Shown here in pieces: positions 24,731-34,318 of a DNA stretch of 64,000 nt. Made by a program: the position numbers and the translations under genes. The DNA is from Amphirosellinia nigrospora (taxonomy: Eukaryota; Ascomycota; Sordariomycetes; Xylariales; Xylariaceae), in assembly GCA_004123355.1 (NCBI GenBank), contig SCHM01000002.1:558001-622000 (forward strand), in the 5' to 3' direction. The notes under the pieces are model-generated. The model was not told the origin of the DNA and ran no database searches. It was given only the letters and a program-made list of their open reading frames with translations. Position 1 is the stretch's first letter; every line of letters starts with the position of its first letter.

Positions 24731-26485
24731 TCATTGTACAACATGGCCCAACGTGATACTTTCCAATTGCTTCTGGTCAAGCTGTGGTTGTAACGTCGTC
24801 CTAAGTAGCGCGTGACTTTTTGCGATAGCTGGTAGTACGCCGTTGATTTGTTGGAGGTTCCCGCGCATACTCTCCATATGATTGTTGATTTGTCTCGCAA
24901 GACTAAACATTTCTTCGTCCTGGAAGCTGGCAAAGACATGACTGGTAGCCTTATCAGCTGGGAGCAAGTCGATGTCGTTCGTAATCGAGTCATAAGTCGT
25001 TGTGGGCACAAGGACATGTACTTTTCTCAGTCGATCTCTTCTTTCTCTAGCCTCGGCGCGAGCATTAGTACTGAGCCGGTCAAGTACCTTATACTCCCGC
25101 TCAAGGTCCTTCTCGGCACGCTCTTTTTCACGCCTAAGTAGTTCTACGCTGTGTTGCAGGGGATCCAACTGGGATAGAAGTACTCGACAGCTGACTGTGT
25201 TCGTTCGAAGTCTAGTTCATCTTCGCGGCGGGGGAGGGTTGAGGCAAGCGGAAACGGCAATCTTGCCGATCTCTTACACAGGCCCTGATGACTTTTTCGA
25301 GGACATCTTCGGCGTGTGCATACTGTTTTGGGACAACATGGAGAAGTGTAGGTAGTGATGTGGAATGCAAGAGACCTGCAATATTGGCAAGTGAAGAAGG
25401 ATCTAGACGAGACCATTTAGATTCAATGACGTCGTGAGCGACCTGCCGCGTTCGCTCTACTATATGCCGATACGGCGGGGGCGAAGAATCGGAATCTGGT
25501 GATGAGCGGGCTGGTGATTGATCTTGTTCCGCGGAAGACCGTCTGTGCCTCTTTGATTTCTGGTGAGTTGTACTAGGCTGACGTCTCCTTTCTGCCTGGG
25601 GTTCTTCGTCTCCTGCTGGCTTCTTCCGACGCTGAGTAGAACTGCTTTGTGGCTCTGTGCCGGAGTTCCTGTCACCACCTTCGGACCTGGAGGGGCGACC
25701 CCGCTTTCGCTGTGGTATTGCGATACCGGGCTCGGGTTCGTTTATAGATGGTTGGGCATCTTGGGAAGAGCGAGGCCTCCCTCTTTGTCTTTTCCGTCCT
25801 CGGGAAGAGGTATCAGCCTCATCTTCAGGTTCTGCAGTAGCTGTTTCTTCTACGGGCTGCTTTCTTCTCTTGGCGGGTCGCCGAGTTGTCGAGGAACTAG
25901 TCTCTTCCTGCGCTGTAGGACTGTCTGCAACAGTATGCGACTCGTCTAATGAACCGCGACTTCGCTCACTCCGCCGCAGAAGGCTCGAGTTTCCCTCGTT
26001 TTCGTCTTCATCGTCGGCTTCTTCTGGCTCGGGCGGCCTGACCTGCCGATCCTTCCTTGGCCTGCCTCGCTTAGCTATCTCAACTTCTACTGGTGATATG
26101 GGCTGAGTAGCATCTACTTCAGATCCATCTTGCATTTGGACTGTAGAAGGTTGACGCCGCTGTCGCCCCCTGGTTTGTGTTTCTGAGGTTTCGGGCTGCG
26201 GCTTCTGAAGGACATCATTTTGGGCACGTCGACCGCGCTTTTTCGGGCGGGATTCCCGATCCACAGCTTCGTCCTCCATTTCGCCATCTACGTCAGTTTG
26301 AATTTTCTGCAGCGCCTTTGCTGTAGCAGTGTTTGACGCGTCTTTGGCCTCGTCGTCGCGCGACGCGTTGGTGCGACGACCACGCTTGCGTTTCTGGTTG
26401 GCGGCTGGGGGATCCTAGCGCAGAGATATCAGTTTAGTATTCAAATTTGACACTACGATACAGAGAGATTGCTTCGACTTACCAT
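24731..26485 (-). CDS. fta7: CENP-Q family inner-kinetochore protein (Fta7/Okp1-like) with AT-hooks
   Basis: CENP-Q is a CCAN subunit (COMA complex in yeast) that links centromeric chromatin to the outer kinetochore. The N-terminal 230 residues are disordered, basic and acidic by turns, with three AT-hook cores (KRGRPRKD, QRGRPRSS, KRGRPSRS). The C-terminal half holds the helical domain: HIVERTRQVAHDVIESKWSR, then the coiled coil ELLRREKERAEKDLEREYK and ARERRDRLRKVHVLVP. Exon 1 is only the ATG (26485-26483), followed by a 68 bp intron (26482-26415, donor GTAAGT) and DPPAANQKRKRGRRTN. Two lost bases, near 25231-25235 and 25181-25184, split the frame between RFRLPQP and LDPLQHSVELL. With them the protein is about 562 residues. 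It is transcribed away from the next gene. Confidence 0.8.
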
Positions 26486-27217
26486 TAGAAACTGCGTGCT
26501 ATTTTCCTATTGCAAAGTCGCAACTGCTGATCCCCTTCCGAAATCTTAATCTGGGTGCACGTCGAGGAGTCGTGTTCACCAATTAGCAGCTGTGGCTTAC
26601 GCACATGTGATAATGACGTGAAGGCCCCAATGTAAACATTAAAGAGCTATCACCCGAAACTGACCTCAGCCTTAAGCCACGACGCGAGGTGCTGCGCCGC
26701 TGGTTGTCTGTTGACTTGCATTGGCCACTAAAGGCTTTCTGGCCAATGAGAGGCTTTTCACTTAATTGCAAGTGGGGAATCTTATCCCTGTAGATACCTC
26801 CATACCACAAGGTATCTCTAGGTGCGTAATTAGTGCTTGGCAGTGATCCTTCGAAACATCTTCATGCTGTTGATTTTCTCCTTGTCAAACAATTTTTTAA
26901 AATAATCTTCTTGCGGTGACCTAAATATCGTTTAGACCCGCTATATCTGAGTTAACTTCGAATTTCGCTTCTTGCAAGACTTCGATCATCGCAATTTTAC
27001 CCCTTCGAGTCCTCTCTAGTTCTTGAGCCTCTAATACTATAACTTGAAGGCTGTACTGTACGTAGGAGTTACATCATACTTGTTGCCCCATCCAAAGCTT
27101 ATTTGGGGAAGATATTCACGCTGTGGCTTCCACATTTATGTTCTAGCTCTAATTAACATCAACGTATATAGTCCTGTCTCAACCGTTGTATCCTCCTTCT
27201 CACGATCATTGCCCAAT
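26486..27217. promoter_or_regulatory. Shared 0.73 kb upstream region of two divergent genes
   Basis: Lies between the start codons of the CENP-Q gene (minus) and the thioredoxin-like gene (plus), so it must hold both promoters. No specific box is identified. Confidence 0.5.
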
Positions 27218-28142
27218 ATGCGTTTCGGCTCCGCTTCTGCCCTCTTGGCTTTGCCGCTCCTGGCCGCTGCCGACACGCCTGATTACCAGGCGCAGTTCCA
27301 AGAATACCTGGGCCAGGCCCAGGGCTATTTCGAAAAATTCGCATCCAAAATCCCTCTCCCAACAAATACGATCCTGTCGCGGCAGCAGCAGCTAAGGTTG
27401 GTGCAAACAAGGTAGATATCATCGGTCTGCATAACTGGAAAGATGTCCTATATGAGCCAGTCAAGCCTGGAAGCACAACTCCGGAGGAGTGGTGGCTTTT
27501 GATTACTGGTGGAAACAAGACTTGCTTTGGTGAGGATTTTCTGTCAGCTTCTGAATCGCTGACTGATCTCGACTAATTGTTTCGATTTTAGGCCACTGTG
27601 ATAAAGTTGAGGCTGCATTCAACGAAACGGCCGGAAGTTTGCCATCGAACAACTGCTCCGCATATGGCCTTTTAAACTGTGATGACCAAACAGTTTTATG
27701 CAATGGGTGGTCTGCGCCCGTCGGGACTCTTTGGATTCTCGAGATGCTACCCGAGCCTTCTCCGATCAATATCTTCACCAAAAGGTTGAACTTAACGACC
27801 ACCACTTCGGATGATCTGGTTCAACTACAAAAGGATGGCTACAAGACCGTAGCCAAGGAACATGATGGAATATTCCATCCGTTCAATGGGCCCCTCGCGC
27901 AGAATGGCTTGTCCGTCCCTGCTGGCTACCTTCTATGGGGCTTTGGTTTGCTTCCAAGCTGGGCTTTTATGATCTTAATCTCTGTCTTCAGCCGGAGAAT
28001 GATGTAAGTGGGACTTAGAGAGACAATCTCTTTAGGCAAGATGCTAATCAACCGAATTAGGGCTAGTCGCATGGATGGTCAACAGGCGATGCACGGAGGC
28101 CCGCGGCCTGCCCCTACCGGCCAAGCTGCTCCCCGTCGATAA
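27218..28142 (+). CDS. Thioredoxin-like single-pass membrane protein of the secretory pathway
   Basis: Three exons with introns 27530-27591 (62 bp) and 28004-28060 (57 bp, GTAAGT, branch GCTAATC). A signal peptide (MRFGSASALLALPLLAAA) precedes a thioredoxin-fold-like domain with WWLLITGGNKTCFGHCDKVE, where the cysteines are C-x3-C rather than the redox C-x2-C. CSAYGLLNCDDQTVLCNGW and GTLWILEMLPEP follow. A membrane helix (GFGLLPSWAFMILISVF) and a short basic tail ending GQAAPRR close the protein. The usual catalytic pair is missing, so it is more likely a binding or chaperone-type protein than an oxidoreductase. One lost base in the C3 run at 27352-27354 splits KIP from PNKYDPVAAAAAKVG. With it the protein is 268 residues. 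I know similar uncharacterised fungal proteins; I have no functional name. Confidence 0.7.
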
Positions 28143-28311
28143 ATAGCAGGGCATGGCGGTTATAGAGTGCAAAGCAAAATGGGGCCCTAGGTGGACATGG
28201 TGGATGTTGATAGAGACCATAATTTTGCTCTGGAGAAGCGAATGCGCCTTGTCGCCATCGAACGAACTAATCGTAGTTGTTGTAATAAGCTATCCATGTC
28301 CTCTTCTTAGA

Positions 28312-28952
28312 TCAAGTTTTTCGCTTGCATGTGTCTTGGATACCGTAGAGTCCGTCTACGACCTCGCCTGCTAGATTGGGGTTGGCCAATCGGCCGTATC
28401 GTAGGTCACTCATGTTGCCGGCAGCTTGTTTGATAGACCTAAGCAGCATGGATTCTTCCTGTTCTAATCTTCGGAGGTCACTTTCAATGTCAGCCACCGC
28501 GTTGTCGAGATCGGGAATTATACTCTGAAGAGAGTGTTGCTTGGGCGCAGTTGTGGTCGAGGTAGGCCCAAATAACTGGTGGCATTATTGTGGTTAGTCT
28601 GCGTATCGGGAGACGCATAGATGAAAACGGGGCGAAGAGGGGGGTTTGAACCTACTGTCCTCTCGATCGCAATCTCGTCGTCCTGCTCTTCATATTCGGT
28701 TTCTTTCTGTGTTTTTATCATTGTTCGGCGCAGCGCCTTGGCTTGTTTGACTTCGGCGTCAATGTTAGCTGAAACGGCATCAACAAGTGCATTGCGTTGT
28801 TGTTGAAGATCCCGGTATAAGGCGCGAACCTGTGGCGAGGATTGTTGCGACTTGGGGAATAGTGAGGTAAACTCTTGAAGGGATATGATGCTCGGTAAGC
28901 GAGAAGGCAAGAGAAGATAATTGCGGAGGATGGTGGCTTCTGTCGGTGCCAT
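28312..28952 (-). CDS. nkp2: Cnl2/Nkp2 family kinetochore protein
   Basis: Two exons, 28952-28656 and 28575-28312, are joined over an 80 bp intron (donor GTAGGT, branch GACTAAC, acceptor CACCAG) and give 186 residues with an intact frame. Family signatures are the N-terminal ILRNYLLLPSRLPSIISLQE and FTSLFPKSQQSSPQVRALYR, then a long coiled coil (LQQQRNALVDAVSANIDAE). The C-terminal helix has DIESDLRRLEQEESMLLRSI. Nkp2 pairs with Nkp1 on the COMA complex at the inner kinetochore in yeast; whether Nkp1 is used here cannot be seen. The gene is 1.8 kb from the CENP-Q start codon, with one gene between. It ends 170 bp from the stop of the convergent thioredoxin-like gene. Confidence 0.85.
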
Positions 28953-28960
28953 CGTCTAGA

Positions 28961-28990
28961 TATCTACCTACCTCAGATAGGTAGGTAGGT
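28961..28990. repeat. Inverted repeat CTACCTACCT / AGGTAGGTAG
   Basis: Arms at 28964-28973 and 28979-28988 with a 5-base loop, starting 9 bases upstream of the nkp2 start codon. It would form a strong hairpin in the 5'UTR if transcribed. The same CCTA/TAGG unit recurs elsewhere between genes in this window. Confidence 0.8.
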
Positions 28991-29531
28991 TGTTGCACGA
29001 AGGGGTAGAAAATGAATGAAACGACCTATACAGGGGTTCCAATTGCAGGTATGCTACCTATGATAAGGAGTATAACCTGGAAGTATATCTTGGAGGGGTT
29101 TAACAAAGAATGGATATTTTCACCTACGCATAAGGTAATGTAAGTGGGCGTACCTACCTACTTCAGGTGTTGGGTTATTTGCTTTGCGCTAAGGACTGGA
29201 AGGGATTCAATTAAGGGAGTCGCGTCCAACGCGTCCAAGTCCGTGCACCCAGGCCGACGTTTTTAGCCAGTCGTTGTCTTGGCATTCCATCCTGCTGCAG
29301 CTTATTTGGCCGAACTTTATTTACAGCACCATGAGCAATCCCATTTATCTCGAGAAGTCATTCTGCTAACGTACACCCCCGGAGAATAACTATCAGATAA
29401 CTAGGTTCTTTGATCACAGGATCATTACATCGTTTGTTTGACAATCAATTCATTCATTACCTACACGATCTGCCTCACTATCCAGATAGACTTGGCCCCA
29501 AGCCCGGACTCAGCAACTGGTGATTATAACC

Positions 29532-32103
29532 ATGGCGCCGGCAAAGCAGGAGAAGGCCCCGCCTTACGGGAAAGAGGAGAAAGTGTTGTGTTTTCATGGC
29601 GACCTCATGTATGAGGCGAAGATCATCGACGTCAGAATCGAGGCAGGCAAGAAGGCTGAGGATGCACAGTACCGCATTCACTACAAGGGCTGGAAAGCCA
29701 GTTGGGACGATTGGGTCACTCACGATCGTATCCGCAAATTTACCGAGGACAATAAGCAGCTTGCTGCCCAGCTCGCTGCAGCTCGCAAAACGGGCTCCAA
29801 GGGGGCAAGAAGGTGGCGAAGGCTACCGGCTCTGAGATGAGTTCTGCACGGGGTAGTGAAGAGCGCGCCGCTGCTTCATCGAGTTTTGCCGGTAGAGGTC
29901 CGAGACGTGGTCGGGACTACGAACTAGAGACTGTAAGTTTGATTTTGCCTTTCTGTGAAGAACCACTTCCCATCTTGAGTGCGGCCGGGGAGTGGGGGAG
30001 CGTAATTGGTTTGGTCCGGATCTTGAGTTGAAGAAGGAATCCTGCCACCATGGTCCTTCTACGCCGTCCCGCAAATCGATCGGACACGACGCGGAAGGTG
30101 TTTGTTTAAAACACTACCTACCTAGGTACCTATCAATGACGCTACCTACTTTATGCTGCTGTATCAAAGCGTACAGCCACTGTTAGGCCTTCGAACATCA
30201 ACACTAGGGAACCAATTAATCGTACCACTTCCTGCCAGTGCGGACTTTGCGAGAGCCCCGGATTGTTGCTGAGATGGTGCTTGGGTACTCACGCTAGAGG
30301 TGTCAACTTCTGTGCAGTGAATGCATTCTCATTCCATGGCTTTGGCGAGCTTACGAGGCTGGTATTAAATCTTTTACACTTTCCACAACAACTCCTGCAC
30401 CATACCTTCTACACCTCTTACGCAAAGACCAACACACGAGGCAAGGGATTCTAGTTACTTCGGCCTCCTCCTTCTCTTGCACAACCAACCTGCGACTGTT
30501 CTACATGACAGCCTGTCTACCTCACCATATCATATGGTACTCTTTGAATTCTTTCACCGATTTCTCCAGCAAAACTCTAGATTTCATCGCATCGCCTATT
30601 TTGCCAACAATCCGTTCACAGCACAACCGTGGAGTTGCTAGTACTAGCTAGCAGCTATTGGGACCAGTCGCGCCTATTAGGTCGCCTGCCATTAACAGCC
30701 ACCGCAAGTAAGATCTTGGTTGCAATATGAAGCCGCAAAAGCCGGTTCCCTCGCTAAAGCCTGAGGGCTCTGGTAATACAATGCAAAAACCGGCAGTCGC
30801 TACTCTTGAAGGCTCCGTCACTGCTGGTGATCGGCTCTCCAAACTGTCAGATGAGAGCCGCGAAGAGAAGCTGCTTGATCGAGAGCAACTTGTAGCTACG
30901 GTTCCCATGCATACTCCGAGTTGGCGAGTCCAATAGCATTACAGCAAGAAGTCAATTATACTGCTCATCGCCTCATAACCCATCACCTTCTCCGCCAGCT
31001 AAAGTAAAGCCAACCAAACGCCGCCCCGGCAAACCAACCAAACGCCCCGAAACCGCAATCCGCAAGCGTGGCACGCGGAAGGAGCTTACAGGAAAGGACG
31101 CCTTGATGATGAAAGGTGTGCCGAAAGAATGCCTGTCTTTCCTTGAAAAGGAGATGCGCTGGTTTGATGCCTCGGCCGATTCAGACTTCATGCTCAGACT
31201 GCCCCGGCCAAATCACATATATATAGATAAAAAAAGACGATTGGTAGTCAATGACTCGCGGTTTCATGCACCTGAAAACAAGGGAAAGGGTGTATTTTTT
31301 GTGTCGGCGGGCATTCCTTCCGAGAAACCTTACGCTCCCTACTACGAGGCCGCTCCTCCACGTACCCAGCTTGCAAGTTTGGGCTTCTTTAAAAGCGCTA
31401 TCTTTTACGAACCTACTACTAACGCATCACAGGAAGAAGCCTTCCATGCTAGGCCTTCCATCAAACTAATCATTCCTGATGTCATCAAAGCGCTATTGGT
31501 TGATGACTGGGAGAACGTTACCAAGAACATGCAACTTGTACCGCTTCCGCATCCAAAGCCAGTCACAAAGATTCTAGCGGATTATTCTGCGTATGAGACC
31601 CCGAAACGCCCTGCTGGCTCCTCCCATACAGATATTCTAGAAGAGACTCTTAGTGGTCTCAAAGAGTATTTCGATAAAACTCTTGGTCGCATTCTCCTGT
31701 ACAAGTAAGTGCTATTCGCTGTTGCTAGCCTTATAAAACCTAACAAAACACACAGATTTGAACGCCCACAGTATGCGGAAGTGCACAAAAAATGGGACTC
31801 GACAGATCCTGAATTTCAAGGCAAAACAGCAAGCGACATCTATGGTGCTGAACATCTCTGTCGTCTGATAGGTATATTTCTTTCGATGAGTCATGCCACA
31901 TGATGTTGAAGTTAGCCTAACTTGGGTATCTAGTATCTCTCCCAGAGCTTATTGCGCAAACCAACATGGACCAGCAATCGGTTAATCGCCTTCGCGAAGA
32001 GCTTGCCAAGTTCTCTACCTGGTTGTCAAAGAACACCACAGAATACTTTGCCAGCAGCTACGAAAACCCTCCACAAGACTACGTCGACAAAGCAAAGAAC
32101 TGA
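29532..32103 (+). CDS. eaf3: Eaf3/MRG15-like chromodomain-MRG protein
   Basis: A subunit of NuA4 acetyltransferase and Rpd3S deacetylase complexes in yeast; it reads H3K36 methylation. Exon 1 (29532-29932) encodes the chromo-barrel: EEKVLCFHGDLMYEAKIIDV and YRIHYKGWKASWDDWVTHDR, then a linker ending GRGPRRGRDYELET. Exon 2 (31433-31704) opens EEAFHARPSIKLIIPDVIK and LLVDDWENVTKN, the start of the MRG domain. Introns 31705-31755 and 31872-31933 lead to FERPQYAEVHKKW, IYGAEHLCRLI, and SLPELIAQTNMDQQSVNRLR to the stop. One lost base in the G5 run at 29801-29805 is assumed. The spliced product is then 319 residues, normal for fungal Eaf3. The first intron (29933-31432) is 1500 bp, over twenty times longer than the others in this gene, and is described separately. 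Confidence 0.9.
29933..31432 (+). other. Outsized 1.5 kb first intron of eaf3 with an internal coding-like stretch
   Basis: Donor GTAAGT follows YELET; the acceptor has branch CTACTAACG and CACAG just before EEAFHARP; both are phase 0. Inside, a plus-strand frame begins at 30727 (MKPQKPVPSLKPEGSGNT ... LLDREQLVAT). After an unclear join near 30900-31000, an open stretch runs from about 30960, with basic TKRRPGKPTKRPETAIRKRG, through LEKEMRWFDASADSDFML, LPRPNHIYIDKKRRLVV and APYYEAAPPRTQLASLGFF. It stays open through the acceptor in the same frame as the MRG exon. CT-rich sequence at about 30380-30500 could be a promoter. I do not recognise this protein. It may be a nested first exon giving an MRG-only isoform, or an inserted gene fragment. 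A palindrome TACCTAGGTA sits at 30119-30128. Confidence 0.5.
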
Positions 32104-33101
32104 TTTGGTCTTGCTTCTAACTCTGCACTGATGTGACTTCACAACCACGGTTACTGTCAGTGCCACATAGAAGGACTCGCATTCTTCCGGAGGCTTTGCG
32201 AATAGTCCTTGACAGCTAGCTATAATGTATAAACAAGGCAAATTAATGCGCTGATCATAGCAGATAGCCTGCTCAACCCCTTTCCCGATATCGGTTTATT
32301 ATCACCACTGCTTGAATGGAATTTAGTACGCCATTAATAGTTCTGGCCAGTGGGAAAACGGTCACAAAACCAAGATCATCACTTTCTCGTGATTCCTTCT
32401 CTATATGGGAGGGCTCAGCATACGTCGGTTCCTGGTAGCAAAGCGAAAGTTGTTGGAAGCAGCTATGAATGCAACCTCTTGCAGATCATATAGGAAATGG
32501 ATCGAGAGAGATGCATGGAGAGGGGTAAATAGACCCAAGGAATAGTTACTCTACAACACCAGCATGATGAGAGCCAGGTGGTGTACTTTTAGTCCATCAA
32601 ACAAAGAAACAGACAGTTCATGCACTTAATCTTGATATCGGTGCCTGTGTTGTTGCTTATGATCTTTCCTACGTTGTGACTAGATATGTGGTAGGTGCCG
32701 AAACTTTCAGTCTAGCAACCTAATAGCGAGCTCACAAAAACAAACGTGTAAGAAGCTGTGGTAGAGGTGTCTTCATTTTATATGTTATTGAATAGTGTAT
32801 CAAGTTTACAATTTCCATGTACAAGTCCCTGTCATCATCAACCAACCTGGGGAGTAATTGATAAATACAGCCCACCGAATTCATTGCAAGGATCATGACT
32901 GGTCATATGGCAACCCATCAGCGGCCATAAAAACCACATGGGTATGACAGAGAATCTAGGCAGAGTTATCACCATCTCTTCTCCCACTCTCCTCTATATG
33001 ACCATTCCATAAGGCAAATAGCCAACGCATAAATCGTGTATCGCTCTTGCTTTCTAAACTCTTCACGCCCCTCCAATCGTCACCGACAGGCCCCGAGTCA
33101 A
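32104..33101. other. Gene-free 1.0 kb between convergent genes
   Basis: 3' flanks of eaf3 and the uL30m gene. No frame is supported. Confidence 0.45.
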
Positions 33102-33380
33102 TCAATCAGCAACCCCCTCCCACCTAGGCATGGCCTTCTCGAGCCAGAAGCCAGGCTCCGGCTTCCGCTCCTCGCGGAGCTCCTTGGTAGTCAGCGGCCG
33201 ATCGACCTCCTGCACGGCGACGAGTTCTTTCACCTTGAGGATCATGCCGGCCGAGTCGGGGGTCACGGGGTGGAAGACGGTCTGGCACCGCTTGCGCAAG
33301 CCCAGCGCGGCCAGAACGCCGCGCGTCCGCTTGGGCAGGCCGATTCCGCTGCGGTGGAGGGTTATGCGGAAGTACGACAT
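33102..33380 (-). CDS. mrpl33: Mitochondrial large-subunit ribosomal protein uL30m (yeast Mrpl33)
   Basis: A single exon of 92 residues, intact. It opens [20 protein letters not shown] and [18 protein letters not shown], the hallmark uL30 segment: the IG.P...R..L..LGLR pattern that contacts r[13 protein letters not shown] follows. The short C-terminal extension ([14 protein letters not shown]) is typical of fungal mitochondrial forms. No obvious cleavable presequence is present, as in yeast Mrpl33. GC content is higher than in the neighbouring DNA. A hairpin-like GCCCC/GGGGC pair lies just upstream, at about 33439-33462. Confidence 0.85.
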   Translation of the reverse strand: MSYFRITLHRSGIGLPKRTRGVLAALGLRKRCQTVFHPVTPDSAGMILKVKELVAVQEVDRPLTTKELREERKPEPGFWLEKAMPRWEGVAD

Positions 33381-34318
33381 GTTGTTTGTGGGGTTTTATT
33401 TCGTAGGGCGGGGGGAGGAGTCGTGGTTTTCGTCTATCAAGCCCCTCCTGAAAGGGGGGCTCTGTTTTCGAAGAAGCGAGTGGCTGGTGACGGCGGTTCG
33501 TTTCGTGATATGTATTCAGCGACTATATGGTGGTATACGGCGCTTTTTGTGTGCTACCAACGACGCACACCCTGCTTCATATGACCTGTATAGACAGACA
33601 AGCAACGGCACGAGGTGCGCAGAAGGCGTGAATAGATAAATATCCTGTGTCTCTACGATAGAAACTTAAACGGGCCGGTTCAATTGTTGATGCTGTTGCG
33701 ACTGGAGATCGTCACCGGTTTCGATTCAGGTGGGGGTCTAGAGAATAGGATAAGGTCAGTAAACGAGGAAATGTCCATTGTGAGGGAAACATGTGAACTG
33801 AGCTGAATGGTAACATCGGCATTAACTCTGGGCAGTGATTCATACCTCCTTCACAACCTGATAGTATCGCAGCACCATGCCGTCCTGTTTTCTAGGCTTT
33901 CGGAAGAGGTAGGTAACTGCACAATGCTTAGCAGTCTTAGGCAATCACTTTTAAGTGGGTCCAACTTGGCCGGTGTTTTTCCGTTATTTTCTTTATTCAT
34001 TATTATTGATCTCAACGTAACCGTATTTTAGTATGGGTAAAACTGAAAATGTACAGCCTTTCAATATTTACGTCACATGAGTTATCAAGTCGACGTACAG
34101 ACTGCTGAATAAATTTCATCTATTAAATTTTCCACTTGGGACCAATCCCAGATCCCCGGCATTTCGACATGCTTCATCGTTTCGTACAACCCAGCCATCT
34201 TGGCAAGAGTCTATCATTACCCGGTTCTACTCCCTGGCTCTTCTCCCAGGGCCAAGGCACTGAACAAGGATGGCCACTGCTGGCCATCTAAAATTTGTTG
34301 AGAAAATGCTATCTAAAT
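33381..34318. other. Gene-free 0.94 kb
   Basis: Promoter region of the uL30m gene and 3' flank of acl1. Frames reading over the uL30m gene on the opposite strand are shadows. AT-rich right half. Confidence 0.5.

Noticed and set aside
29992-30186. Short frame in the eaf3 intron with ESCHHGPS, partly like EEAFHARPS of the MRG exon
   Set aside because: The likeness covers only eight residues and is not continued; too little for a duplicated exon.
33036-33639. Plus-strand frames over the uL30m gene
   Set aside because: They are shadows of the conserved ribosomal-protein frame on the minus strand.
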